NCBI RefSeq assembly: GCF_964204645.1 | Contig: NC_134033.1 | Span: forward strand, 2,663,631-2,727,630 | DNA: 64,000 nucleotides | Origin: Tubulanus polymorphus | Taxonomy: Eukaryota; Nemertea; Palaeonemertea; Tubulaniformes; Tubulanidae | Direction of reading: 5' to 3' | In this document: positions 1-8,492 of the stretch, one piece after another | Position numbering within the stretch: the stretch's first letter is position 1 | Layout: every line of letters starts with the position of its first letter | The notes under the pieces: generated by a model | Seen by the model: only the letters and a program-made list of their open reading frames with translations | The model's database searches: none | Told to the model about the DNA's origin: nothing | Made by a program: the position numbers and the translations under genes

Positions 1-294
1 GTACTAGTAATGCCATACGCTATATGTGACTGTACGGACAAGTTGGCCATTTTGGTGTCCTCGTTAGCGCGTCGAATAAATGGCTTCAAAATCACTTTTA
101 GAGAAACCCCCATCATTTTCTTCTTTGTTAGGATACTGTGGAATATATTAGCCCGGATATTAACGTTTCCTCGACAGTGCGTTTTCTGCGTGAATTTCTT
201 TATATACGTAACAACGCTGAGAGTTTTCCGACACAAACTTGTCGGTGTTTTCCGCTGCAACTGTCGCCGAACGGTTCCGCGTCAGTCCCAGTAG
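1..294 (+). CDS. Class-A GPCR copy A, 3' end only (window edge)
   Basis: This is the last ~97 codons of a rhodopsin-like GPCR whose 5' part lies before the window. It opens in TM6 (VLVMPYAICDC, with the P6.50 equivalent), continues through the third extracellular loop, TM7 (CVFCVNFFIYVTT, an NPxxY variant reading NFFIY) and the short basic tail (HKLVGVFRCNCRR). It ends SVPVAQ-frame aside at RQSQ-stop, where the TAG comes from the tRNA-like sequence that begins the 3' flank. It matches the other copies almost base for base, so it is the preceding member of the tandem array. Whether its 5' half is intact cannot be known here. Confidence 0.88.
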   Translation, partial: VLVMPYAICDCTDKLAILVSSLARRINGFKITFRETPIIFFFVRILWNILARILTFPRQCVFCVNFFIYVTTLRVFRHKLVGVFRCNCRRTVPRQSQ

Positions 295-1425
295 CTCAGT
301 GGGGTAAGGCGAGATGCATTCACTATCAGTATTGAGCGGCATCGGGTTCGAGTTCTGCTGCCTGCTTATAGCGTGTGCGGGCTTCGAGTCCTGCTGGCTG
401 CTTATAGAGTGTGCGGGCAACACTTCGCAGACCTTGGTCCGGTCGGGATAGAATCTCGGGGGGGGGGGGGGGCAGACTTGGGAAAACCAATCCGGTGTTG
501 AATCACAAATCCAGCTTCCCATCCTAATGTAAACGATGGTAATAATTAACCCAACAGGGTTAGTGTGGTGAAATTAAGATCCAACTGACGTAAAGCGCTG
601 AGGTACAAGCAGGTTCTAGTCCTGCTGGCTGTGTACAGTGTACGGGTCCTTAATCCCATCCTGAAGGAAAACCGTGTTAAATGAACCCAACAGGGTTAGT
701 ATGTGGTGAAACCAAGATCCAACTCTAAAGCAAGATGAACTCTTATTTGAAATAAAACTTTATTAATATCACTAAAACTGTACCATTTAATCAATTCTCT
801 TCACTTGATATTAATGTTGTTGAAACTTTAAACAAGAAAACTAACTAACTCAGTTTATTGAAGCCTTGAACGATAAAATGCATTGCTTAATATTGTCGAA
901 AATGAATTACTGAGCGTTTTTGTTAAAAACAGGGCGGATTTGACGAAAATATGGTCAATATACCAGGTCTAAACCGCATCTGCGGTGCATATCGCATTCA
1001 GATTTCAATGGTCACATTTAGGTAGTGAATTTATATCGACAATTTAATGTTGTCCTAATTGCGATCGAAATTCATTTTAAAGAAGACATAGAAATTCATC
1101 AGATAGAAAATAATATTCGGGCCACATTCAGCAAGATACGACGCTCGATAATCACTAATCATTTTTTTTTTACATTTTTACACTATTCGTTTTAACGCCA
1201 CGTTACAACCAACCTTTCGGGGAGACCAACTCAAAAAATCAAACGAAATCATCGACCAATCAAATAAATTATAGGGTCAATCCGTATTTTAATATATAGA
1301 AAGAATTAGCCTTTCGTTTTTACTTCGAATCAGCAAATATGGTTTCAACAAAAAAAAACAGGTTAAACCCGAAAAGACCACGTTACAACGAACAACTGAT
1401 CTTTCTTAAAATTTTTAAGTAGTGA
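295..1425 (+). repeat. Type-1 3' flank of copy A (tRNA-derived SINE-like block plus intergenic repeat)
   Basis: No gene is seen. The block starts with a tRNA-like A box (TAGCTCAGTGGGGTAAGG) and a B box (GGGTTCGAGTTCTG), followed by a B-box-like echo (GGGCTTCGAGTCCTGCTGG) and a poly-G run at 458-472. Then comes a ~140-bp direct duplication: AACCCAACAGGGTTAGT occurs at about 550 and again at about 673 on either side of another B-box-like sequence (GGTTCTAGTCCTGCTGG). An AATAAA at ~751 is a candidate poly(A) signal. The remainder is the AT-rich array spacer. It ends at 1425, where the spacer is joined directly to the interior of GPCR copy B. Confidence 0.75.
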
Positions 1426-1957
1426 CCACGAGTTCTACTGTAGTCATTACAGTAATATTGACAACACTGTCATGGTTCAAATATACAGATCTGTTGCGGT
1501 ATTTATTCGGGATATAGTCCCGGCTTTGATTGTAGTAACAACATCAGTGGCAACTGCTAGAATTCGCCGGGGAGGTAAAACACGTATTGGCGCCTCAGTC
1601 GGCAACAGTCGTCATAAAACTGAAACCAGTAAAACACTCCTACTAATACTTCTTGTTTATCTGGTACTAGTTCTACCATACGCTATATGTGACTGTACGG
1701 ACAAGTTGGCCAGTTTGGTGTCCTCGTTAGTGCAGAAAATTAATGGCTTCAAAATCACTTTTAGAACAACCCCCATCATTTTCTTCTTTGTTAGGATGCT
1801 GTGGAATATATTAGCCCGGATATTAACGCTTCCTCGACAGTGCGTTTTCTGCGTGAATTTCTTTATATACGTAACAACGCTGAAAGTTTTCCGACACAAA
1901 CTTGTCGGTGTTTTCCGCTGTAACTGTCGCCGAACGGTTCCGAGTCAGTCCCAGTAG
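1426..1957 (+). pseudogene. GPCR copy B, 5'-truncated remnant (TM5-TM7)
   Basis: Only the 3' half of a receptor is present. The sequence jumps from upstream spacer (ending AAGTAGTGA at 1425) straight into the second extracellular loop (HEFYCSHYSN) and reads in frame through TM5 (IVPALIVVTTSVATARI), ICL3, TM6, ECL3, TM7 and the tail to SQSQ-stop. TM1-TM4, the ERF motif and the promoter-proximal leader are missing. The first ATG is at 1472 (MVQIYRSV). A receptor lacking four helices should not function as a GPCR. Exactly the same breakpoint occurs in copy H at 21,397, so the two remnants share one deletion event. The ECL2 residues resemble copy M (YHEFYCSYYS). Confidence 0.85.
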
Positions 1958-3983
1958 TCAGTGGGATAAGGCGAGATGCATTCACTATCAGTGTTGAGCG
2001 GTATCGGGTTCGAGTCCTGCTGCCTGCTTATAGTGTGTGCGGGCTTCGAGTCCTGCTGGCTGCTTATAGAGTGTGCGGGCAACACTTCGCGGACCTTGGT
2101 CCCGTCGGAATAGAATCTCGGGGGGGGGGGGCAGTCTTGGGAAAACCAATCCGGTGTTGAATCACAAATCCAGCTTCCCATCCTAATGTAAACGATAGTA
2201 ATAATTAACCCAACAGGGTTAGTGTGGTGAAATTAAGATCCAACTGACGTAAAGCGCTGAGTTACAAGCAGGTTCTAGTCCTGCTGGCTGTGTACAGTGT
2301 ACGGGGCCTTAATCCCATCCTGAAGGTAAACCGTGTTAAATGAACCCAACAGGGTTAGTATGTGGTGAAACCAAGATCCAACTCTAAAGCAAGATAAACT
2401 CTTATTTGAAATAAAACGTTATTAATATCGCTAAAACTGTACCATTTAATCAATTCTCTTCACTTGATATTAATGTTGTTGAAGCTTTAAACAAGAAAAC
2501 TAACTAGCTCAGTTTATTGAAGCCTTGAACGATAAAATGCATTGCTTAATATTGTCGAAAATGAATTACTGAGCGTTTTTGTTAAAAACAGGGCGGATTT
2601 GACGAAAATATGGTCAATATACCAGGTCTAAACCGCATCTGCGGTGCATATCGCATTCAGATTTCGATGGTCACATTTAGGTAGTGAATTTATATCGACA
2701 ATTCAATGTTGTCCTAATTGCGATCGAAATTCATTTTAAAGAAGACATAAAAATTCATCAGATAGAAAATAATATTCGGGCCACATTCAACAAGATACGA
2801 CGCTCGATAATCACTAATCATTTTTTTTTTTACATTTTTACACTATTCGTTTTAACGCCACGTTACAACCAACCTTTCGGGGAGACCAACTCAAAAAAAT
2901 CAAACGAAATCATCGACCAATCAAATAAATTATAGGGTCAATCCGTATTTTAATATATAGAAAGAATTAGCCTTTCGTTTTTACTGCGAATCAGCAAATA
3001 TGGTTTCAACAAAACAAAAACAAGTTAAACCCGAAAAGACCACGTTACAACGAACAACTGATCTTTCTTAAAATTTTTAAGTAGTGATTGACCCTGAAGT
3101 TCATTTAATTGATAGATTTCGCTTGATTTGTTTCGATTTGATCGGTGTCCCTTACAGACCCACCCACGACACCTGCCGGGAACGAAACAGGGGGTTCGAA
3201 TTAGAAATCAGCAATCGAAGTACAGATATAGTTGGCGATATATATCCGATCGGTTGTCGGATTTACAGAATTTTTTCGTTTAAATCGGAGTTCGTAATTG
3301 GAACTGGTTTAAACATGGCTCAAAACGAGAAAAATGTGGCGTTATGGCGGCTAGAAACTTTAAAACGGTTACTGAATCTTACATTCAACGCGCGCTCTTT
3401 CAGTTACTTTTTACTTTCTTGGTCATATCTCTGTAAACTAGCTGTCAATAAATTTGTTGCGAAGTTAGACATTTTTCGCGAAATGGATCCTCGGACACAC
3501 TGGTGATTCAAAGAGTTTCCGATTGCGACAACAAGAAACTAGGGTTTGGATTTTGAAAATCGATCGGAAATCGAAGCACGGATAGCTGGACGTTTTAGCA
3601 TTGGTTCTGGATATTCAAAGTTATGCTGCAGCTTTAGTAGTGAATATATATAGTTTAAATTCCTTTCATATTGTCGCATCAAACCACGAAATAGAACATG
3701 TTATATGTATATACATATTTCTGCGCGTGATTTCAAAAATAATACACGACGAGAAATATGTTCACAGTTCGTCTGTAATTTGCATGTTGCTGCATAAAGC
3801 CGACAGATTCGAAGCGCGTTCGACAACCATGTACGGAAAAAAACAGGGAGTGTCAATCTAAAGAGCTTACCGGCAGTCTGACGTGAGGGAATGAGAGAGG
3901 GAGGAGAGATATTGTAAACTCGATGCTACGTAGAACTGAATCAGTTGACGCGAAGGAGGAAAACAAGTGATTTCTCAAACGCG
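1958..3983 (+). repeat. Array spacer B-C (type-1 3' flank, then upstream block of copy C)
   Basis: No complete gene is seen. The left half is the SINE-like 3' flank (A box abutting the stop, B box GGGTTCGAGTCCTG at ~2005, poly-G at ~2120-2130, duplicated AACCCAACAGGGTTAG). The right half, from ~3080, is the upstream block shared by full-length copies. It holds an ATGGCGGCTAG-like or TTATGGCGGCTAG motif near 3345, a small conserved open frame (see findings), the AAATATGTTCACAGTTCG element, the octamer at 3778-3785, an upstream ATG at 3829 in ACCATGTACGG context, and a purine-rich GAGAGAGGGAGGAGAG leader. Confidence 0.7.
3778..3785 (+). promoter_or_regulatory. Octamer (POU/Oct-type) motif upstream of copy C
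   Basis: The sequence ATTTGCAT, the reverse complement of the octamer ATGCAAAT bound by POU-domain factors, lies ~199 bp before the ATG of copy C, inside a strongly conserved block followed by GCTGCATAAAGCC, where CATAAA could serve as a weak TATA element. It recurs at the same place upstream of copies D, E, G, I, K, L and N. Binding is inferred from the motif only. Confidence 0.5.
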
Positions 3984-5183
3984 ATGAGAAACTTTACGCT
4001 ACCGACGCGGCCGCCACCTCCGACACCGCCGCCGTTTATCATGGCTTTCGTATATTTTCTCAACGAATACAATGTTGTATGGCGCGTTAAAAACGCTGAA
4101 GTATTGTTCCTGTATCCGCTGGGAAGCGTGTTCAACTTTCTGACGATCATTTTACTGATAAAGTGTCGCAGATTTCAGTCAGTTCGTTACACGTTCCCCT
4201 ATCTCATAACTATAGCGTTTTCGGATCAACTTGTCGTATTGTTTGGTTTAAGATCATTCGCCGACACCATCGTGTTATCCATTACCCGTGGATTAGGATA
4301 CTATCCGGAATGCAAGAGTTGGACTCTACTTGGGCGTCAAAAGGGCATCGCATCATGTCCATCGATTTACTATTATTGGCATTATTTCTATCGTGTAATT
4401 GAACGGAATACTCCGGTTTGTTACATCGATAATTTGTTCAATAATCAAGCGATCACTGTGTCTAATTATATCATTGTTGTGATTTCTATTGAGAGATTTG
4501 TCTCCGTTCGTTTTCCTTTTTTTCACATGCAACATTTCACAGAAACTCGCCGTAGATTCGCCATCCTAATTGTGATCGTTTTTGCGACCGTTTTGAACTT
4601 GGATCTGCCGATAATATATCGAATTAGGTTAATAAAAAGGAATGATGGTGGCTTCTATGAGTTCTACTGTAGTTATAATGATCCTGACATTATTTTAACG
4701 GTTCAAACATACAGATCTGTTGCGGTATTTATTCGGGATATAGTCCCGGCTTTCATTGTAGTAACAACATCAGTGGCAACTGCTAGAATTCGCCGGGGAG
4801 GTAAAACACGTATTGGCGCCTCAGTCGGCAACAGTCGTCATAAAACTGAAACCAGTAAAACACTTCTACTAATAGTTCTTGTTTATCTGGTACTAGTAAT
4901 GCCATACGCTATATGTGACTGTACGAACAAGTTGGGCAGTTTGGTGTCCTTGTTAGTGCAGAGAATTAATGGCTCCAAAACCAATCGTAGAGAAACCCCC
5001 ATCATTCGATTCTTTGTTAGGATGCTGTGGAATATATTAGCCCGGATATTAACGTTTCCTCGACAGTGCGTTTTCAGCGTGAATTTCTTTATATACGTAA
5101 CAACACAGAGAGTTTTCCGACGCAAACTTGTCGGTGTTTTCCGCTGCACCTGTCGGCGAACGGTTCCGAGTCAGTCCCAGTAG
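3984..5183 (+). CDS. Class-A (rhodopsin-like) GPCR, array copy C
   Basis: A 399-aa single-exon seven-transmembrane receptor. The start is the ATG of MRNFTLP, conserved across the array and carrying an N-glycosylation sequon (N3-F-T); in-frame sequence upstream has only a TTG. TM1 ~39-60 has GSVFN (N51, position 1.50). TM2 ~70-92 has AFSDQ (D81, 2.50). TM3 ~150-174 has Cys146 exactly 25 residues before R171 of IERF (DRY equivalent). TM4 is ~192-212, ECL2 has Cys229, TM5 has P255, TM6 has P307, and TM7 has N367-FFI-Y371. ECL1 (~93-148) is about 55 residues, far longer than usual, with Cys110 and Cys125. The tail is short and basic, and the TAG stop lies in a tRNA-like A box. TM7 has S in place of C (CVFSVNFF), shared only with copy K. 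The ligand is unknown; a chemosensory or peptide receptor role is inference. Confidence 0.92.
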   Translation: MRNFTLPTRPPPPTPPPFIMAFVYFLNEYNVVWRVKNAEVLFLYPLGSVFNFLTIILLIKCRRFQSVRYTFPYLITIAFSDQLVVLFGLRSFADTIVLSITRGLGYYPECKSWTLLGRQKGIASCPSIYYYWHYFYRVIERNTPVCYIDNLFNNQAITVSNYIIVVISIERFVSVRFPFFHMQHFTETRRRFAILIVIVFATVLNLDLPIIYRIRLIKRNDGGFYEFYCSYNDPDIILTVQTYRSVAVFIRDIVPAFIVVTTSVATARIRRGGKTRIGASVGNSRHKTETSKTLLLIVLVYLVLVMPYAICDCTNKLGSLVSLLVQRINGSKTNRRETPIIRFFVRMLWNILARILTFPRQCVFSVNFFIYVTTQRVFRRKLVGVFRCTCRRTVPSQSQ

Positions 5184-7235
5184 TCAGTGGGATAAGGCGA
5201 GATGCATTCACTATCAGTGTTGAACGGCATCGGGTTCGAGTCCTACTGCCTGCTTATAGCGTGTGCGGGCTTCGAGTCCTGCTGGCTGCTCATAGAGTGT
5301 GCGGGCAACACTTCGCAGACCTTGGTCCCGTCGGGATAGAATCTCGGGGGGGGGGGGGGCAGTCTTGGGAAAACCAATCCGGTGTTGAATCACAAATCAA
5401 GCTTCCCATCCTAATGTAAACGATGGTAATAATTAACCCAACAGGGTTAGTGTGGTGAAATTAAGATCCAACTGACGTAAAGCGCTGAGTTACAAGCAGG
5501 TTCTAGTCCTGCTGGCTGTGTACAGTGTACGGGGCCTTAATCCCATCCTGAAGGTAAACCGTGTTAAATGAACCCAACAGGGTTAGTATGTGGTGAAACC
5601 AAGATCCAACTCTAAAGCAAGACAAACACTAATTTGAAATAAAACGTTATCAATATCACTAAAACTGTACCATTTAATCAATTCTCTTCACTTGATATTA
5701 ATGTTGTTGAAGCTTTAAACAAGAAAACTAACTAACTCAGTTTATTGAAGCCTTAAACGATAAAATGCATTGCTTTATATTGTCGATAATGAATAACTGA
5801 GCGTTTGTGTTAAAACAGGGGGATTAAACGAATATGATACCAGGACTCAACTACATCGGCGGTGCATGTCGTATTCAGATTTCACACTGGTTGCATTTTG
5901 GTAGTAAATTTATATCGAATATTCAATTCAATGTTGTCCTAATTGCGATCGAAATTCATCTTAAAGAGAACATAAAAATTCATCAGAAAGACAATAAGAT
6001 TCGGGCCATATTAAATAAGATACGACACTCGACCTTCACTAATCTTTTTTTTTACATTTTTACACTATTCGTTTTAACGCCACGTTAAAACCACCAACCT
6101 TTCGAGGAGACCAACTCAAACAAAAACAAACAAACGAAATCGACCGATCAAGTTATAGGGTCAATCCGTATTTTCAGATGAAGAAAATTCTAACCTATCG
6201 TTTTTTACTGCGAATTAAGAAAATATCGTTTCAATAAAAAAAACCAGGTTAAACCCGAAAAGACCACGTTACAACGAACAACTGATCTTTCTTAAAATCT
6301 TAAAGTAGTGATGAACCCTGATGTTCATTTAATTAGGTAGATTTCACTTGATTTGTTTCGATTTGATCAGTGTCCCTTACAGACCCACCCACGACAACTG
6401 CCGGGAACGAAACAGGGGGTTCGAATTAGAAATCAGCAAAGCAATCGAAGTGCAGATATAGTTGGCGATATATATCCGATCGGTTGTCGGATTTACAGAT
6501 TTTTTTCGTTTAAATCGGAGTTCGTAATTGGAACTGGTTTAAACATGGCTCAAAACGAGAAAAAATGTGGCGTCATGGCGGCTAGAAACTTTAAAACGGT
6601 TACTAAATCTTACATTCAACGAGCGCTCTTTCAGTTACTTTTTACTTACTTGGCCATATCTCTGTAAACTAACTGTCGATAAATTTGTAGCGAAGGTAGA
6701 CATTTTTCGCGAAATGGATCCTCGGACACACTGGTGGTTCAAAGAGTTTTCGATTGCGACAACAAGAAACTAAGGTTTGGATTTTGAAAATCGATCGGAA
6801 ATCGAAGCACGGATAGCTGGACGTTTTAGCATCGGTTCTGGATATTCAAAGTTATGCTGCAGCTTTAGTAGTGAATATATATAGTTTAAATTCCTTTCAT
6901 ATTGTCGCATCAAACCACGAAATAGAACATGTTATATGTATATACATATTTCTGCGCGTGATTTCAAAAATAATACACGACGAGAAATATGTTCACAGTT
7001 CGTCTGTAATTTGCATGTTGCTGCATAAAGCCGACAGATTCGAAGCGCGTTCAACAACCATGTACGGAAAAAACAGGGAGTGTCAATCTAAAGAGCTTAC
7101 CGGCAGTCTGACGTGAGGGAATGAGAGAGGGAGGAGAGATATTGTAAACTCGATGTTACGTAGAACTGAATCCGTTGACGCAAAGGAAGAAAACTTCAAG
7201 TTATTTCTCAAACGCTCGTGAGAGATTTATATACG
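5184..7235 (+). repeat. Array spacer C-D (type-1 3' flank, upstream block of copy D)
   Basis: No gene is seen. The SINE-like tRNA block starts at the stop codon, with poly-G at ~5347-5359. The duplicated AACCCAACAGGGTTAG segments follow, and AATAAA at 5638-5643 is the likely poly(A) signal of copy C. From ~6300 the copy-D upstream block contains the ATGGCGGCTAG motif (~6575), the octamer (7009-7016), a short upstream ORF (7060-7116, 18 codons, ACCATGTACGG context) and a GA-rich leader. Confidence 0.7.
7009..7016 (+). promoter_or_regulatory. Octamer motif upstream of copy D
   Basis: ATTTGCAT lies ~220 bp before the start of copy D in the same conserved context (TCGTCTGTA-octamer-GTTGCTGCATAAAGCC) as in the other copies. 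Confidence 0.5.
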
Positions 7236-8492
7236 ATGAGAAATTTTACGCTGCAGCCGCTACCGCAGCTACTACCGACACGACAGCTACTACCGACACG
7301 ACAGCTACTACCGACACGGCAACCACCTTCGCTGCCGCCGCCGTTTATCAGGGCTTTCGATAAATTTCTCAACGAATACAATGTTTTAATACGCGTTGAT
7401 ATCGCCGAAGTATTGTTCCTGTATCCGTTAGGAAGCGTGTTCAACTTTCTGACAATCATTTTACTGATAAAGTGTCGCAGATATCAGTCAGTTCGTTACA
7501 CGTTCCCCTATCTCATAACACTAGCGTTTTCGGATCAACTTGTCGTGTTGTTTGGTTTAAGATCATTCGCTCACACCATTGTGTTAAACATAACCCGTGG
7601 ATTAGGATACTATCCGGAATGTAAAAGTTGGACACTACTTTTGCGTCAAAAGGGCGTCGCATCATGTCCATCGATTTACTATTATTGGCATTATTTCTAT
7701 CGTGTAATTGAACGGTATACTCCGGTTTGTTACATCGATAATTTGTTCAAAAATCAAGCGATCACTGTGTCTAATTATATCATTGTTGTGATTTCTATCG
7801 AGAGATTTGTCTCCGTTCGTTTTCCTTTTTTTCACATGCAACATTTCACAGAAACACGACGTAGATTCGCCGTAATAATTGTAGTCGCTTTTGCCTTCAT
7901 TTTAAACTTGGATTTACCGATGTTTAATCGAATTAGGTTATCAAAGATTGGCTTATACTTATGTAGGTATAATAATCCCGACAACACTCTCATGGTTCAA
8001 ACATACAGATCTGTTGCGGTATTTATTCGGGATATAGTCCCGGCTTTGATTGTAGTAATAACATCAGTGGCAACTGCTAGAATTCGCCGGGGAGGTAAAA
8101 CACGTATTGGCGCCTCAGTCGGCAACAGTCGTCATAAAACTGAAACCAGTAAAACACTTCTACTAATAGTTCTTGTTTATCTGTTACTAGTAATGCCATA
8201 CGCTATATGTGACTGTACGAACAAGTTGAGCAGTTTGGTGTCCTCGTTAGTGTATAGAATTAATGGCTTTGAAATCACTTTTAGAACAACCCCGATCATT
8301 TTCTTCTTTGTTAGGATGCTGTGGGATATATTAGCCCAGATATTAACGCTTCCTCGACAGTGCGTTTTCTGCGTGAATTTCTTTATATACGTAACAACGC
8401 TGAGAGTTTTTCGACGCAAACTTGTCGGTGTTTTCCGCTGTAACTGTCGCCGAACGATTCTGAGTCAGTCCCGCGGTAGCTCAGCGGGATAA
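7236..8492 (+). CDS. Class-A GPCR, array copy D (N-terminal LLPTRQ repeats)
   Basis: A 418-aa intronless receptor beginning MRNFTLQPLPQ. The extracellular N-terminus carries three tandem copies of an 18-nt repeat encoding LLPTRQ (7269-7322) before the conserved proline stretch. TM1 GSVFN, TM2 AFSDQ, TM3 ISIERF, TM5 IVPALIVVITSV, TM6 VMPYAICDC and TM7 CVNFFIYV are all present. ECL1 is of the SWTLLLRQKGVASCP type. ECL2 is shortened (RLSKIGLYLCRYNN), as in copies G and N. The 3' end reads into a type-2 flank (SQSRGSSAG-stop): the tRNA-like GCGGTAGCTCAGCGGGATAAG is translated for several codons until its TAA. An in-frame GTG at 7218 was not chosen because the ATG at 7236 is conserved. Confidence 0.92.
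   Translation: MRNFTLQPLPQLLPTRQLLPTRQLLPTRQPPSLPPPFIRAFDKFLNEYNVLIRVDIAEVLFLYPLGSVFNFLTIILLIKCRRYQSVRYTFPYLITLAFSDQLVVLFGLRSFAHTIVLNITRGLGYYPECKSWTLLLRQKGVASCPSIYYYWHYFYRVIERYTPVCYIDNLFKNQAITVSNYIIVVISIERFVSVRFPFFHMQHFTETRRRFAVIIVVAFAFILNLDLPMFNRIRLSKIGLYLCRYNNPDNTLMVQTYRSVAVFIRDIVPALIVVITSVATARIRRGGKTRIGASVGNSRHKTETSKTLLLIVLVYLLLVMPYAICDCTNKLSSLVSSLVYRINGFEITFRTTPIIFFFVRMLWDILAQILTLPRQCVFCVNFFIYVTTLRVFRRKLVGVFRCNCRRTILSQSRGSSAG
7269..7322 (+). repeat. Coding 18-bp minisatellite, three units, in copy D
   Basis: Three near-perfect tandem units of CTACTACCGACACGACAG encode LLPTRQ in the receptor's extracellular N-terminus. Copy G (16,756-16,809) has three units and copy N (43,584-43,655) has four, each with the last unit ending LLPTRP, so unit number varies between paralogues. 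Confidence 0.9.

Noticed and set aside
160-522. Antisense frame with SISSQQDSKPAH repeats in the SINE-like flanks
   Set aside because: It is the reverse strand of the tRNA-like B-box repeats, recurs with every flank in shifting frames, and has no start or domain evidence.
3945-3983. In-frame extension upstream of the copy-C start (TTG)
   Set aside because: There is no ATG in it and the MRNFT start is conserved in the array; eukaryotic initiation at TTG is unlikely.
4353-4535. Recurring antisense 60-aa frame under TM3 of each receptor
   Set aside because: It is a shadow of the conserved receptor coding sequence on the opposite strand, as its conservation follows the GPCR codons.
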